Below, piece by piece: positions 34,351-43,604 of a stretch of DNA of 64,000 bases. Under the pieces are notes generated by a model. The model was given only the letters and a program-made list of their open reading frames with translations. It was not told where the DNA came from and searched no databases. Position numbers and translations under genes: made by a program. Every line of letters starts with the position of its first letter. Positions within the stretch are counted from its first letter, which is position 1. Source of the DNA: Setoptus koraiensis (taxonomy: Eukaryota > Arthropoda); assembly GCA_048013815.1 (NCBI GenBank), contig CM106586.1:13144001-13208000 (forward strand), given 5' to 3'.

Positions 34351-37053
34351 ATGTATTCTCAACATCAGCCATCTTTTTGCTCGCAGAGAACAAGGACTCT
34401 CAATCCTATCAGATTGAGATCGAACGCCTATCCAATAGGGTGTGTTGTCGATTACGTACCATTATACAGATACTCTTTTGATGTCGAAAACGACGAAAAC
34501 ACAGCTGCTAGCAGAAATGAGGAGCTCGAGGAAGGAGAAATCCAAGAATCAGGACAGCAAACCCTGGTTCCCAGTCATAAAAAACTATCATTATTTCAGG
34601 AATTTATTAAACAAGAATCTAGTCAAATTTTCAGGACCACTACAGGACAAATTGTACCTCATGCTCTAAAGTCAGAGGATATGCTATTTTATACTAAAGA
34701 CAAACTCGACATTGCTGACATGAGAGTGACTACAGTCAACTGGATATCTAGCGAAGGACAAAAACTTCGTACCAACCTAAGATTTATGGAAACTGTGTCT
34801 ATCAGAGACAATTCGACTGGCTCGCAATATTTGAGAGCGCTGAATGCCATAATTCGCTACAAAGCAGCATGTGATCTATTGAATTTCGGACAAACCTTCT
34901 TCTGGCCCAAGGATGCTACTCATTGCAATGACAAGATGAACAGCATGCTTGATTGTGCATTTGGTATTTATTTATCTGGAGTTTTGCTAACAAAGAGGGG
35001 CCCAGCTGTCATATTAGATCATACTGCAGCGGCCTTGACTAGAGGTGACAATCTCATTAATCTTCTAGAGGATTTCCGTAGCTATAATATTAACACAAAA
35101 GATAACGTGAAAAAAAGATCCAGAATGTCAGAGCCCCTTCAGTACCTAGGATCGTCCGATACTGGTGTAAAAGACTTTTGTTCCACCATGACTGGTTTGA
35201 AGATTTATATCAAACATATGAAACACAGACAAATTTTCAGGTTTAAAAATTATACTTCATCATCGTCAGACGCAACCACATTTCATTGGAATGAAGAAAA
35301 ACGAGATGTAACCATTAGTGAGTACTTTTTCAGGAAACATTCAATAAAACTCAGATACCCGAATTTGCCTTGCATCATCAAATGTAGTCCAGACAAGCAG
35401 GCATTCTACCCATTTGAGTTATGCTACTTATTAGAAGATCAAAAGATTAAAAAGTCCAAATTAAGTCCTAGTTTGGCAAGAAGATTAGATCAGACAAAGG
35501 AATCGCCACCAGTAAGCATATCGCCTAGTAAAAGGAGTGAATATTCCTTGACAATTAATAGGGTATTCAATGGCATAAGTGGGGCGTATATGCGAGATTT
35601 TAATTTAGATTTGTCCAATACGCCTCTGACTGCCAATGGACGAATGATTGAGCCACCAACAGTACAATACAGGGATGATAAATTGATAACTCCGAAAGAC
35701 GGTAGGTGGAAACCTCAGAAGTTCGTTCTTTCATCAAGTATTGACCACTGGTGTGTCGTCAACGCATGTAGCATGCTAAATATCAATCAAGTTATATCAT
35801 TCATCGAAGGATTTCGTAATTACAGTTTCATTTACTTCGGTTTGACCATGTCTATGCCCCGTTTTAAAGATATATCGATGAATAATATAGATGAGAATGC
35901 TATTCACTCAGTAGTGTCTAATTGTTTAAAGGAGTGTAGAACTAAGAATGGTCCTCAACTCATTCTTTTTGTAGTGTCCGAAAAGAACGATTTGTACTCG
36001 CACATACATTATGTAAGCGATGTATTGTTTGGCATCAGTGCCACTTGCATACAAGAAAAGAACATCAGACCAGTGTCTCGCCCGGAAGACTCTAGACCGC
36101 GGTTTAGCACCCCTGTTATGACTAGTCTGAGCCAAAAGATAAACGCCAAGCTGGGTGGAGTTAATATGAGAAACACGTCATCTACAAGCGGACGCGCATT
36201 TTATGATAATGAATTTGCCGGTGCGATGTTTGTAGGTTGTGACGTAACTCATCCCGACTCTAATTCATCCAATGCGTCCATTGCAGCATGTGTTGCAAAC
36301 TGCGGTGCCGATCTTTTCCAGTCTACCACATCGATTAGGATCCAAGACAACAAGAATGATGAGATAGTTCGTGGCATTGATGAAATGATGAAAGAATTAC
36401 TGCATGCCTATAAGAAGAGAAACAATTGTCTTCCTATCAAGATCTTTTTCTACAGAGACGGAGTCTCTGAGGACCAATTTGATCAAGTGAAGAAGCTCGA
36501 AATTAGTAAGCTAGACGCATTACTAAGTGATACCTATAAGGTAGAAGGCCTTGATCAACCATCATTAATCTTTATCATAGTTCAAAAAAGACACAGGATG
36601 CGCTTCTTCCAGGAATTGAATTCGCACCACCGATCTCAGGTAACTTTGGAGAATCCGAGACCTGGTACAGTAGTCGATAACACAATCACTAGCCCAAAGG
36701 ATGAAGATTTTTATCTATACTCTCATTGGAACCAGAAGGGTACTTCACGTCCATCTCATTATCATGTGATTAGAAATGATTCCTGCTACACCATGGAGAG
36801 GCTCCAAAAAATTACATACTTCATGTGCCATACCTATGCTAGATGTTCTCAATCGATTTCTATGCCGGCTGTGGTCAGATATGCTCACTTAGCTGCTTAC
36901 AGGGCACGAGTGTTATTAATATCTGCTAGCAAAGTCAAGGTGAAAACTGACAGCACGTGTAGTGGTGCCAGTCTTCAAGTCGATTCTCATGATAATCCCA
37001 ATGATATGATTAAGCCAAATAGTCTTCTAAGAGATACTATGTATTTCTGCTAA
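34351..37053 (+). CDS. Argonaute (AGO clade), slicer residues intact
   Basis: 900 aa from the ATG at 34351, single exon as seen. The N domain begins near TRTLNPIRLRSNAYPIG (about 14-30) and holds an acidic, low-complexity insert (44-70). The PAZ domain spans about 205-365 (GLKIYIKHM...YPNLPCII). The MID domain spans about 480-600 and PIWI about 610-900, ending TMYFC as AGO proteins end TMYFA. The slicer tetrad is D631 (GCDVTHPD), E671, D703 (YRDGVSE) and H846 (RYAHLAAYRAR). By eye alignment with human AGO2, the guide 5'-phosphate residues Y-K-Q-K appear as Y549, H553, T565 and K596. An acceptor-like CTCGCAG at 34388 leaves open an upstream exon. AATAAA lies at 37073. Confidence 0.92.
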   Translation: MYSQHQPSFCSQRTRTLNPIRLRSNAYPIGCVVDYVPLYRYSFDVENDENTAASRNEELEEGEIQESGQQTLVPSHKKLSLFQEFIKQESSQIFRTTTGQIVPHALKSEDMLFYTKDKLDIADMRVTTVNWISSEGQKLRTNLRFMETVSIRDNSTGSQYLRALNAIIRYKAACDLLNFGQTFFWPKDATHCNDKMNSMLDCAFGIYLSGVLLTKRGPAVILDHTAAALTRGDNLINLLEDFRSYNINTKDNVKKRSRMSEPLQYLGSSDTGVKDFCSTMTGLKIYIKHMKHRQIFRFKNYTSSSSDATTFHWNEEKRDVTISEYFFRKHSIKLRYPNLPCIIKCSPDKQAFYPFELCYLLEDQKIKKSKLSPSLARRLDQTKESPPVSISPSKRSEYSLTINRVFNGISGAYMRDFNLDLSNTPLTANGRMIEPPTVQYRDDKLITPKDGRWKPQKFVLSSSIDHWCVVNACSMLNINQVISFIEGFRNYSFIYFGLTMSMPRFKDISMNNIDENAIHSVVSNCLKECRTKNGPQLILFVVSEKNDLYSHIHYVSDVLFGISATCIQEKNIRPVSRPEDSRPRFSTPVMTSLSQKINAKLGGVNMRNTSSTSGRAFYDNEFAGAMFVGCDVTHPDSNSSNASIAACVANCGADLFQSTTSIRIQDNKNDEIVRGIDEMMKELLHAYKKRNNCLPIKIFFYRDGVSEDQFDQVKKLEISKLDALLSDTYKVEGLDQPSLIFIIVQKRHRMRFFQELNSHHRSQVTLENPRPGTVVDNTITSPKDEDFYLYSHWNQKGTSRPSHYHVIRNDSCYTMERLQKITYFMCHTYARCSQSISMPAVVRYAHLAAYRARVLLISASKVKVKTDSTCSGASLQVDSHDNPNDMIKPNSLLRDTMYFC

Positions 37054-37140
37054 TATTACTCATATTCACAACAATAAACTTATTATAACAATAGATACGC
37101 GTCCTTCCTAATATTGATGAACCAGGACTATGAATCTGTT

Positions 37141-37560
37141 TCAGATGACGTCTACAAGCTTGAATTCTGGAATCCTTCTATCTGGTATGACGTGAATATA
37201 TCTTTTTATTAAAGGAGTCATATTTTCTTCCTCTGGGCCATAGATTTGATTAACCATAGGATTGCTTCGATCAGGATTGAATCTTTCTTCTGTGATAATC
37301 ATAGTTCCATCAACTAAAGAGTAAATCGTACGGTCTTCGTCAATACCGGCATTGATACCTGGGTGCCACTTCACTGTGTATTGCTTGGCCAAAATGTCTC
37401 TTTCCGCGACTCTATCACCAGGCATGGCCCAAAGTCTGTAATGTTTACCAGCTCGTTTGGGGGCCATTGTCTTGTTAGCTATCATCCGACTTGAGATTGT
37501 ATTAATGCCTGACCAATTCTTGGCTTGTCTCAATATAAATTGTGACGCGATCGAGGCCAT
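37141..37560 (-). CDS. mRpL27: Mitochondrial ribosomal protein L27 (bL27m)
   Basis: 139 aa, no intron. After a short basic presequence the protein shows the bL27 core: APKRAGKHYRLW, a beta-barrel stretch with AERDILAKQYTVKWHPG, NAGIDEDRTIYSLVDG, and the mitochondrial extension ending YIHVIPDRRIPEFKLVDVI, matching animal MRPL27 tails (HVVPAKPEGTFKLV). It is part of the large mitoribosomal subunit near the peptidyl transferase centre. The chosen ATG (37560) gives MASIASQF; the frame is open further upstream but without an earlier ATG giving a better presequence. It converges with Argonaute, 87 bp between stops. Confidence 0.88.
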   Translation of the reverse strand: MASIASQFILRQAKNWSGINTISSRMIANKTMAPKRAGKHYRLWAMPGDRVAERDILAKQYTVKWHPGINAGIDEDRTIYSLVDGTMIITEERFNPDRSNPMVNQIYGPEEENMTPLIKRYIHVIPDRRIPEFKLVDVI

Positions 37561-37707
37561 CTTTCCTGGAGATAATTTGTAATAAAAATAGCAATACTGT
37601 TGCAAGTCTACGATTATATTTCGGTTTTGTCCATAGGATAAATGACCAATCACAAAATCGAGTCACATGGAAACGCTCCTATCTCCCATCTTGGGAACAA
37701 GAAAGGT

Positions 37708-37821
37708 AGTCTCCCGTTCCCATCCCACATTTCGGGAGGAACTGTGTTTTCCAGCGAGAACAGGGCGGATCTCTCCTCGGGAGATACCCAACCTATTTCC
37801 CTAAATGTGAGATGGGAGACT
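37708..37821. repeat. Imperfect inverted repeat, intergenic
   Basis: The left arm (37708-37736, starting AGTCTCCCGTTCCCATC) and right arm (37798-37821, ending GATGGGAGACT) are complementary over about 20 bases with a 4-base insertion. The loop is about 60 bp and itself contains TCTCCTCGGGAGA. It may be a short hairpin RNA or a small foldback element. Confidence 0.6.
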
Positions 37822-38217
37822 AGAACGCACGTTTACATGTTTTAACTCCCACTTCGCACGCCATGTGTTCGGCTCGGACAAACCGCATGCTGGTTACGCC
37901 CATTCTCACCAATATCCTGACCGGCTGAATACCACGAAAGGGAAGGTTGGTTTTGGTTGGAGTGAAGTGATCTAGACTGATGATTGTGTCATCAGGGTCG
38001 GGGAATGAAACATTATCAGTTGTATGTAAAGAGTGACTCTCTATCAACCATTCATTGATTGGTAATTGAGACAAATTGAAAAGAAAATTGTGAGTAATAT
38101 AAAAATTTCGATGGGATTTTAATGGATAACGAGTCGATATTCAAAGATATCTAGACAGTTTCAACTATTAAGTAATCGTTTTCTTGCTGTGGTTCATTGT
38201 GCACCAAGTGTAGGCAG
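37822..38217. other. Intergenic, about 400 bp
   Basis: No gene is seen; it lies downstream of the innexin (minus strand). The short minus-strand frame at 37820-38074 has no recognisable domain. Confidence 0.4.
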
Positions 38218-39408
38218 CTAGGCGAGGCGTCGTTGTTTCGTGATCGAAATATTTTTGGACGGTGTCTTCTGTCCGTTGATGACACTTTCGATGTCCTCTT
38301 CGTTCAGTTCTTCTAATACGGCTGAGAAAACCAGCGGATCTAAATTGTTTCCAATCAATTCTATAATGAATATTTGAGACAATGATGATGATATGACGAA
38401 CTCAGCAGGCATCAGTGCTTTGAAGCGCTGTCGGAAAGCTAGAACTCTCAACCCGGGGATGGACACATACATTGTTATGAATATGAAATGCACAATTGAA
38501 GTAATGCCTAATATCAGGAACCAGTACCATAATATGAGGAATATCTTATCATAGAATATATTCAGAGTGAGCACACACATTGGACTGAGTTTGTCGGGAT
38601 GGCCAGTGGGTGAACCTTGGACGAGACTACATGTAGTGATTTTAGGGAATACATGATCGAGTGGATTGTCCAAATCTTTCCACTTTCGTCCAGAAGATGC
38701 CACATGTCCTGGAAATATGATTGAGTCCGTGAAGTAGTATTTGATAACTTTGATACCGTAATCATAATATTGACGATTAAACAGCCAATTGAGGTATATG
38801 ACTTGCAGGATGAGATTGATCACCATGAAAAGGTGGCATAGGTAGTATTTGATTGCCAGCGACTTGTTTATGTTGAAACAGTGCCTTAAGTAGACCAATA
38901 AGTGTCTGTTGTTCTTGAGGTAGTCTTTGAAGACGAGCCGATTATCTTGAAAACACTGACAGACATCGATTACAGTTCCATTTTCACAAATTTTCCATAT
39001 GTAATGTGGTGCATAGAACAACACGGCTTGAACAAGTAATATAAGTGATACATATTGATAATAGTTATGGTAATGTTTTTCCTCTTGTTCCAAAGGGCCC
39101 ATTGGTACGCCTGGATGCATGAAATGTGGCACTCCCGTTGCGTTGGTAGCATTTCTCAACCGGTGTCTTGTGTAAGTTCCCGTGGCCCAGCAATACTGAT
39201 CAGTGTATCCATTGGCCTGATCGCCTTTATCGCCTAATGAACTTTTGCAATCTATTGGATCACCAAATAGTATCTTGGTGGAGACAATAAGACAGAACGT
39301 CAATAGGAATAATACTGTTACTTGGTAGTGTAGGCGAAAAACTGGGAAGTCGATGTGAAGTCGTTTGGTCTTAACTAGACTTTTCAGGCTTGTCAGAGTG
39401 GAAATCAT
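38218..39408 (-). CDS. Innexin (gap junction protein)
   Basis: 396 aa, single exon. The start at 39408 is chosen because innexins carry about 20 residues before the conserved DFPVFRLHY, here at residues 20-28. Four membrane segments lie near 28-48, 118-137, 186-208 and 288-313. The family signature YQYV is at 117-120, followed by FYAPHYIWK with the TM2 proline. Extracellular loop 1 has C54 and C73, loop 2 has C260 and C278. NPIDC-like DPIDC and YCW are present. The C-tail is short. Innexins form gap junctions and hemichannels in protostomes. I cannot assign the orthologue (shakB, ogre or other). Confidence 0.94.
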   Translation of the reverse strand: MISTLTSLKSLVKTKRLHIDFPVFRLHYQVTVLFLLTFCLIVSTKILFGDPIDCKSSLGDKGDQANGYTDQYCWATGTYTRHRLRNATNATGVPHFMHPGVPMGPLEQEEKHYHNYYQYVSLILLVQAVLFYAPHYIWKICENGTVIDVCQCFQDNRLVFKDYLKNNRHLLVYLRHCFNINKSLAIKYYLCHLFMVINLILQVIYLNWLFNRQYYDYGIKVIKYYFTDSIIFPGHVASSGRKWKDLDNPLDHVFPKITTCSLVQGSPTGHPDKLSPMCVLTLNIFYDKIFLILWYWFLILGITSIVHFIFITMYVSIPGLRVLAFRQRFKALMPAEFVISSSLSQIFIIELIGNNLDPLVFSAVLEELNEEDIESVINGQKTPSKNISITKQRRLA

Positions 39409-39494
39409 TGTTTTTGTCGTTATTGGTTCTTCTTTCAACTTGATATAATTTGTGTCTCTTTTTGTGTCTCGAAATCGCGTTGATGATCTCGTTG

Positions 39495-39738
39495 TCAGTT
39501 GTAGAGCATTTGCGAGTCGCAACAACGTTTGCATTCGCTGCAACTAGTGTTATAGGCGCGATGAATCACATTCGAAGTGGGACAAAAATGGATGCAATCA
39601 CTCGGCTCACTTTGCTTCTTCTCAGTTGTGCACACGTTAACCCGTTGGGACGGAAACCAACCGATACACGCTAGCAACTCAGCACACACAGTTACACATT
39701 TAGCTGTTGTCGCGATGCAATTTGTGGCGCCACAATAA
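39495..39738 (-). pseudogene. Cysteine-rich ORF fragment, copy 1
   Basis: Segment A read on the minus strand gives about 80 residues with about 12 cysteines (CGATNC, CVTVC, CSECKRCC) and no ATG of its own. No family is recognised; it looks like a fragment of a small secreted cysteine-rich protein or part of a mobile repeat. It is treated as a broken copy. Confidence 0.35.
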
Positions 39739-40558
39739 GTTACGGGTTACACTGGATCGGCGAGCGTGCACAAAAATAAGCAACTAGTGAATCTGTGTGT
39801 CTATCAATATGGATGTCAAGCATAGACAACAGGCTCCAAGGATCAAGCGGCCCAGGCACAGGACCACCTGTGCAGCACATAAGCACAGAACATGCAAAGT
39901 GGGGCTGTCTGTGCGGGGTCCAATGAGTTTGACGAATGCTGGGGCAGGCGCAATCTGAGCTTGTGCACGCGTTTGTTTATCGGAATCTCGGCTGAACGAT
40001 CGGACAAAATTAGACGCCGGTCAAGTTGCAAGATTTGCTATTGAGTCGACTATGGTGGTTATAAGTTAGCTTCAGCGGCGACGTTGCAGCTTCGCTGTAG
40101 CTCACCGATAGACATGAGAGTCTCATGATGAGAGAGGATTTAGCTAATGTGAAAGAGCAAGTATAGTTCTGGTTCAAGAGGCGTGTGCAATTTGAAACTG
40201 TGTATAACTGGCCTTCACAAAACAAAGTTCACTGTGATTCAACTGCGAACGATAGTTTGTTGTGGCGCCACAAATTGCATCGCGACAACAGCAAAATGTG
40301 TAACTGTGTGTGCTGAGTTGCTAGCGTGTATCGGTTATTTTGCGTCTTCCGTCCCAACGGGTGAACGTGTGCACTTACTGACAACAACCAAAGTGAGCCG
40401 AGAGATCGCATGAATTTTTGTCCCACTTCGAATGTGATTCATCGCGCCTATATCACTAGTTGCAGCGCATGCAAACGCTGTTGTTGTTGCAGGCAAATGT
40501 TCTGCAATTGTGAAACAGTTCACTAGTTGCTTATTTTGTGCACGCTCGCCGATCGAAT
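39496..40558. repeat. Inverted copies of a cysteine-rich repeat unit
   Basis: Segment A (39496-39738) recurs inverted at 40258-40511, both ending at GGCGCCACAA. Segment B (39754-39796) recurs inverted at 40516-40558. The order is A-B on the left and A'-B' on the right, so this is not a simple foldback. It looks like a unit of roughly 300 bp that was tandemly arrayed (B-A-B-A), with one piece inverted. A third short shared segment (39806-39836, CAATATGGATGTC...) recurs at 41296-41322. Copies differ by substitutions and small gaps. Confidence 0.75.
40245..40530 (+). pseudogene. Cysteine-rich ORF fragment, copy 2
   Basis: The inverted counterpart of copy 1 with the same cysteine spacing (CGATNCIATTAKCVTVC at the start, SCSACKRCC near the end). 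Looks broken. Homology to copy 1 is plain at both DNA and protein level. Confidence 0.35.
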
Positions 40559-40559
40559 G

Positions 40560-41606
40560 TAATTCATAACTTATTGTGTGTTAGCAGGACATTCGATGCT
40601 GCTCGACGCAGCCAGCCCGCCTCGCTTGACGCCAACAGTGGGCGCTCACCCTGTACTCGCACACACTGCTGGCCAGAATTCTATATTGTACTAAAATAAC
40701 ATCAACATTCTACTTGTAGAATCACTCTACTAGAATGTTCAGCTCGGGATGCAAGAGTAAGGCACCATCGTGTGTTTTGCAATTGCCTCATCTCAAGTCG
40801 CACTAACTGCAATCGATCAACTGCATGTCCAGTTGCATGCGGACGCTGATTGACTGTGAAATCAATGTCGCACGCCTAGTATCGAATACTCGTACTCTTG
40901 TATCAACTTGCCAGAGTGTCCATAACACTCCTGTAACTTGAGCCCCCAACTTGCTCAGCGCCCCCCGCCCCCTTTTTGTATTAGGTCGTACTTCCGGTGA
41001 GGCCTACTCAACCTATCGAACTTTTGAGACATTCCTATCTAATGTAGAATCACTTCAATAATTGTTTGCTAGGTACTGAGCGCCGACAGTTGTCGTGGAT
41101 CGTAGGCGCGCCCCAAGGTATCACTGGCACGCTTGCACTGACTACATTGGCAACATTCGACATCTTCGGCCAAATTAGTACCCAAACTCACATGTACGGA
41201 CGGATAGACAAAGGGCATATTTGCAAAAATGTGGTCACATATTTGTATATCGGCACCATAGCTGGGCACAGATCACACTTTTTACCTGTTCGTGGACAAT
41301 ATGGATGTCGAGCGTAGACTATATATACACCTAAATCACTACAACACCATGCAAACATGCCACCGAACAAGCAAACGAGCCATGGTAATTTTGAACCTAC
41401 TCAATTTAAACTATTTGTATTCCTCGTCACTGTGCGTTCATGCCGCACCACCTACCTTGCCTCGTCATTGTCAGCCCATACTCAAATGTTTGTGGCTGAA
41501 GATCAAAAATAGACACAAACAAAGCGATAGACTGATACCCTTTGTCGCTGTTCAGTGAGTTGCGTTCCCGTAGCTCAAGTGATGATACTTTCAAAAGGCT
41601 AATGCA
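40560..41606. other. Repeat-rich intergenic stretch
   Basis: No intact gene is recognised. On the minus strand, 41069-41370 carries two overlapping frames with Cys pairs (CPRTGKKCDLCP and CCQCSQCKR) that weakly resemble the cysteine-rich copies to the left, so a third, more decayed copy is possible. A plus-strand ATG frame (41301-41558) starts MDVERR, resembling MDVKHR at 39811, which follows from the shared DNA segment. Confidence 0.4.
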
Positions 41607-43139
41607 ATGAAAACAACAAACATGGCTTCCATAATAGGTAGGACCGTCGAAATATCCTTTGTGTTCCTAATTATATTATTATCACTAGCGAATGCTTTTG
41701 GAAGCCAAAAGAAGGAAATTGAATTGTGCCAAAGCAGATTGAAAGAAGTAAAAACGTTTGACCAATTTGAAAAGTTTGTAACAGATACGTTCAGGCTGGA
41801 TAAACCCGATTGGTTACCAGGAAAACTTACACATAACAGCATTAACGAATGCATCCAATCCAGTGCTGGCCGTCAAAACATAATTGATTTTATGATGCTG
41901 ATCAGAATGGCCCTTTTCAATGGAAAGGTGTGCGACCATTATTTTCAAGACTTTGCCAATTTCGTTCATACACAATTGAACTACAACAGCAAAAATCGTC
42001 TACTGCCACTATTCAAGCTGTTCATGGAGCAAGTTATGATCACTTGCAAACGATCTATGTTTCGTAAATTACTCGAAATGGAAAAGGAGTACTACTTTGT
42101 AAATAGTTTGAAGTTGGTGGCAAACTTTGGAGCCAATCTTCACTGGTTCACAAGCAATGCGTCGCCAACGTGGTCAGGCAAACCAATCACGTCTCGATCG
42201 GCAGACGATCGGAGATTGACACCAAAGGTAATCAACGTGTTCAAGGTGAAAAATTTAGACGAACTTGCGGAACAGACTAACATTTCAGAGAAAACAAATT
42301 TTCTTCCAGAAGATGTAGTATTGCACGAAGAGCTTCTGTCTACTGAATCTAGCTATGATAAGGTGCTCAAGTCGATTGGTTATGACGCAAGCATGAATCC
42401 GGATCAGTTAGAATTACTCAAATCACTCGGTAGAAGTTGTGTTATTTTGCGCTATTTTGCTGAAACCTCAATCTATCCCGTGACTAAGATGTCTCGATTG
42501 GGTTACTCCACTGACGGTATTGTGCGTAACAGCCAACATAACCAAGATAATATTGACGAAAAAATAAAGATGCTACCTCGGATGCAATTGTTGCTTGGAT
42601 CACTTCAAGTTTGCGAAGTTCTATTCTTGGTCCAAGCTAGACAGGTCGAAGATATAGAACCAAATCAGAAGAACGAGAAAGAGACAAAAATCATAGAATT
42701 CGCAATTGGAAGAGACCCGTCTGTTAATAAGCGATCATCTGGTAGAAAAAAATTACGCCTATTAAAGATGCCTTTACCTTCTCGCAAGTCATACAACAAG
42801 TTCAGTCCTAAAGATATTTTAGGAACAGCACTGGAGGGCAACCTTACTTCCCCAAATGAACGATGTAGTTCATGTAGCTTGAAAGCTCTGATACTGGGAT
42901 CGTTCACAAATAAATTGTTTGCCCCTCCTCGAAGTGATTGGGATAAACACAAGGCATCGCTCCGTTCGGATATCTTTCAAAATGAATTCTTTCACACTTT
43001 GGTAGACTTGATTACACTCACCAGCGATACGCTGAATCATGAAATTGGAATTGACGCTTCTAACTGGATGAACTATCCTATAGATAAAAATGTTGAAAGA
43101 TCTATGAGTGAACAAAATTTATATAAAGAAAACGTCTGA
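41607..43139 (+). CDS. Secreted or lumenal protein of unknown function, 510 aa
   Basis: Single exon from the ATG at 41607. The start MKTTNMASIIGRTVEISFVF leads into a hydrophobic stretch (about 15-31) followed by NAFGSQ, a typical signal peptide with cleavage near residue 31. The mature part is mostly helical-looking, with about ten cysteines (including a CSSCS cluster near 430) and several N-glycosylation sequons (NAS, NIS, NLT). A basic Lys/Arg-Ser stretch with RKKLRLLK lies near 385. No second membrane segment. No family recognised. Codon use and length argue for a real gene. It could be lineage-specific or very divergent. Confidence 0.8.
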   Translation: MKTTNMASIIGRTVEISFVFLIILLSLANAFGSQKKEIELCQSRLKEVKTFDQFEKFVTDTFRLDKPDWLPGKLTHNSINECIQSSAGRQNIIDFMMLIRMALFNGKVCDHYFQDFANFVHTQLNYNSKNRLLPLFKLFMEQVMITCKRSMFRKLLEMEKEYYFVNSLKLVANFGANLHWFTSNASPTWSGKPITSRSADDRRLTPKVINVFKVKNLDELAEQTNISEKTNFLPEDVVLHEELLSTESSYDKVLKSIGYDASMNPDQLELLKSLGRSCVILRYFAETSIYPVTKMSRLGYSTDGIVRNSQHNQDNIDEKIKMLPRMQLLLGSLQVCEVLFLVQARQVEDIEPNQKNEKETKIIEFAIGRDPSVNKRSSGRKKLRLLKMPLPSRKSYNKFSPKDILGTALEGNLTSPNERCSSCSLKALILGSFTNKLFAPPRSDWDKHKASLRSDIFQNEFFHTLVDLITLTSDTLNHEIGIDASNWMNYPIDKNVERSMSEQNLYKENV

Positions 43140-43172
43140 TGATCAATAATTACGACGAAATCAAAACAAACA

Positions 43173-43588
43173 CTACATCGGCTTTTGGACGCATTGATCC
43201 AAAGGAGCTTTGTGATATTTGTGAATCTTGTGTACAACTAGATAAAACAAAAAATCTGAATCAGCTCCTGACTGATCACTAGCTAAATCTGCTCGTTCAT
43301 TCGCAAATGAACTGCCCAGACTTAGCGAACTAGAAGTGTCCAAGTGCATATTTTTTTCCTTTCGACACAAGAATGTGAGGCACCGTAATGCTGCTCATTT
43401 CTAACTTGTATCAAGTAATGTAGAAATGAATCTGCATCCCAAGAAGGACTAATTAACACTTTGCGCAGTACACACGGCAATAAAGTTTGTAGTGATTCTA
43501 GACAGAAGTACTTTTGTTGTTGAGTCTTGGCCTCTATTGAGATTTGGGTCAGTCTAATGCCAGACCAATTGCTGCTCTCGAATCCCAC
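43173..43588 (-). CDS. Possible gene, unassigned, with a frame break at an A7 run
   Basis: Two adjacent minus-strand frames read like protein: 43588 down to about 43345 (including KTQQQKYFCLESLQTLL and SWDADSFLHYLIQVRNEQHY) and about 43350 down to 43173 (SSLSLGSSFANERADLA... ending CVQKPM). They meet at GGAAAAAAATATG, so one base more or less in the A run would join them. Upstream, a good ATG (MDDKVRRIF at about 43630) is one frame off, near a 19-bp palindrome at 43586. Either this is a real gene with sequencing indels or a decaying one. No family recognised. Confidence 0.4.
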
Positions 43589-43604
43589 TGGGATTATCCC
43601 AGTG
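43586..43604. repeat. Perfect 19-bp palindrome
   Basis: CACTGGGAT, T, then ATCCCAGTG. Confidence 0.95.

Noticed and set aside
34178-34417. 79-aa frame just upstream of Argonaute
   Set aside because: It overlaps the Argonaute start in another frame and shows no domain.
39843-40225. Small minus-strand frames between the inverted repeats
   Set aside because: No start context, no domain; they fall in the spacer of a rearranged repeat.
41069-41370. Integrase-type zinc finger of an LTR element
   Set aside because: The CCQCSQCKR stretch recalls such a finger, but no spacing, flanking reverse transcriptase or terminal repeats support it, and similarity to the nearby cysteine-rich copies explains it better.
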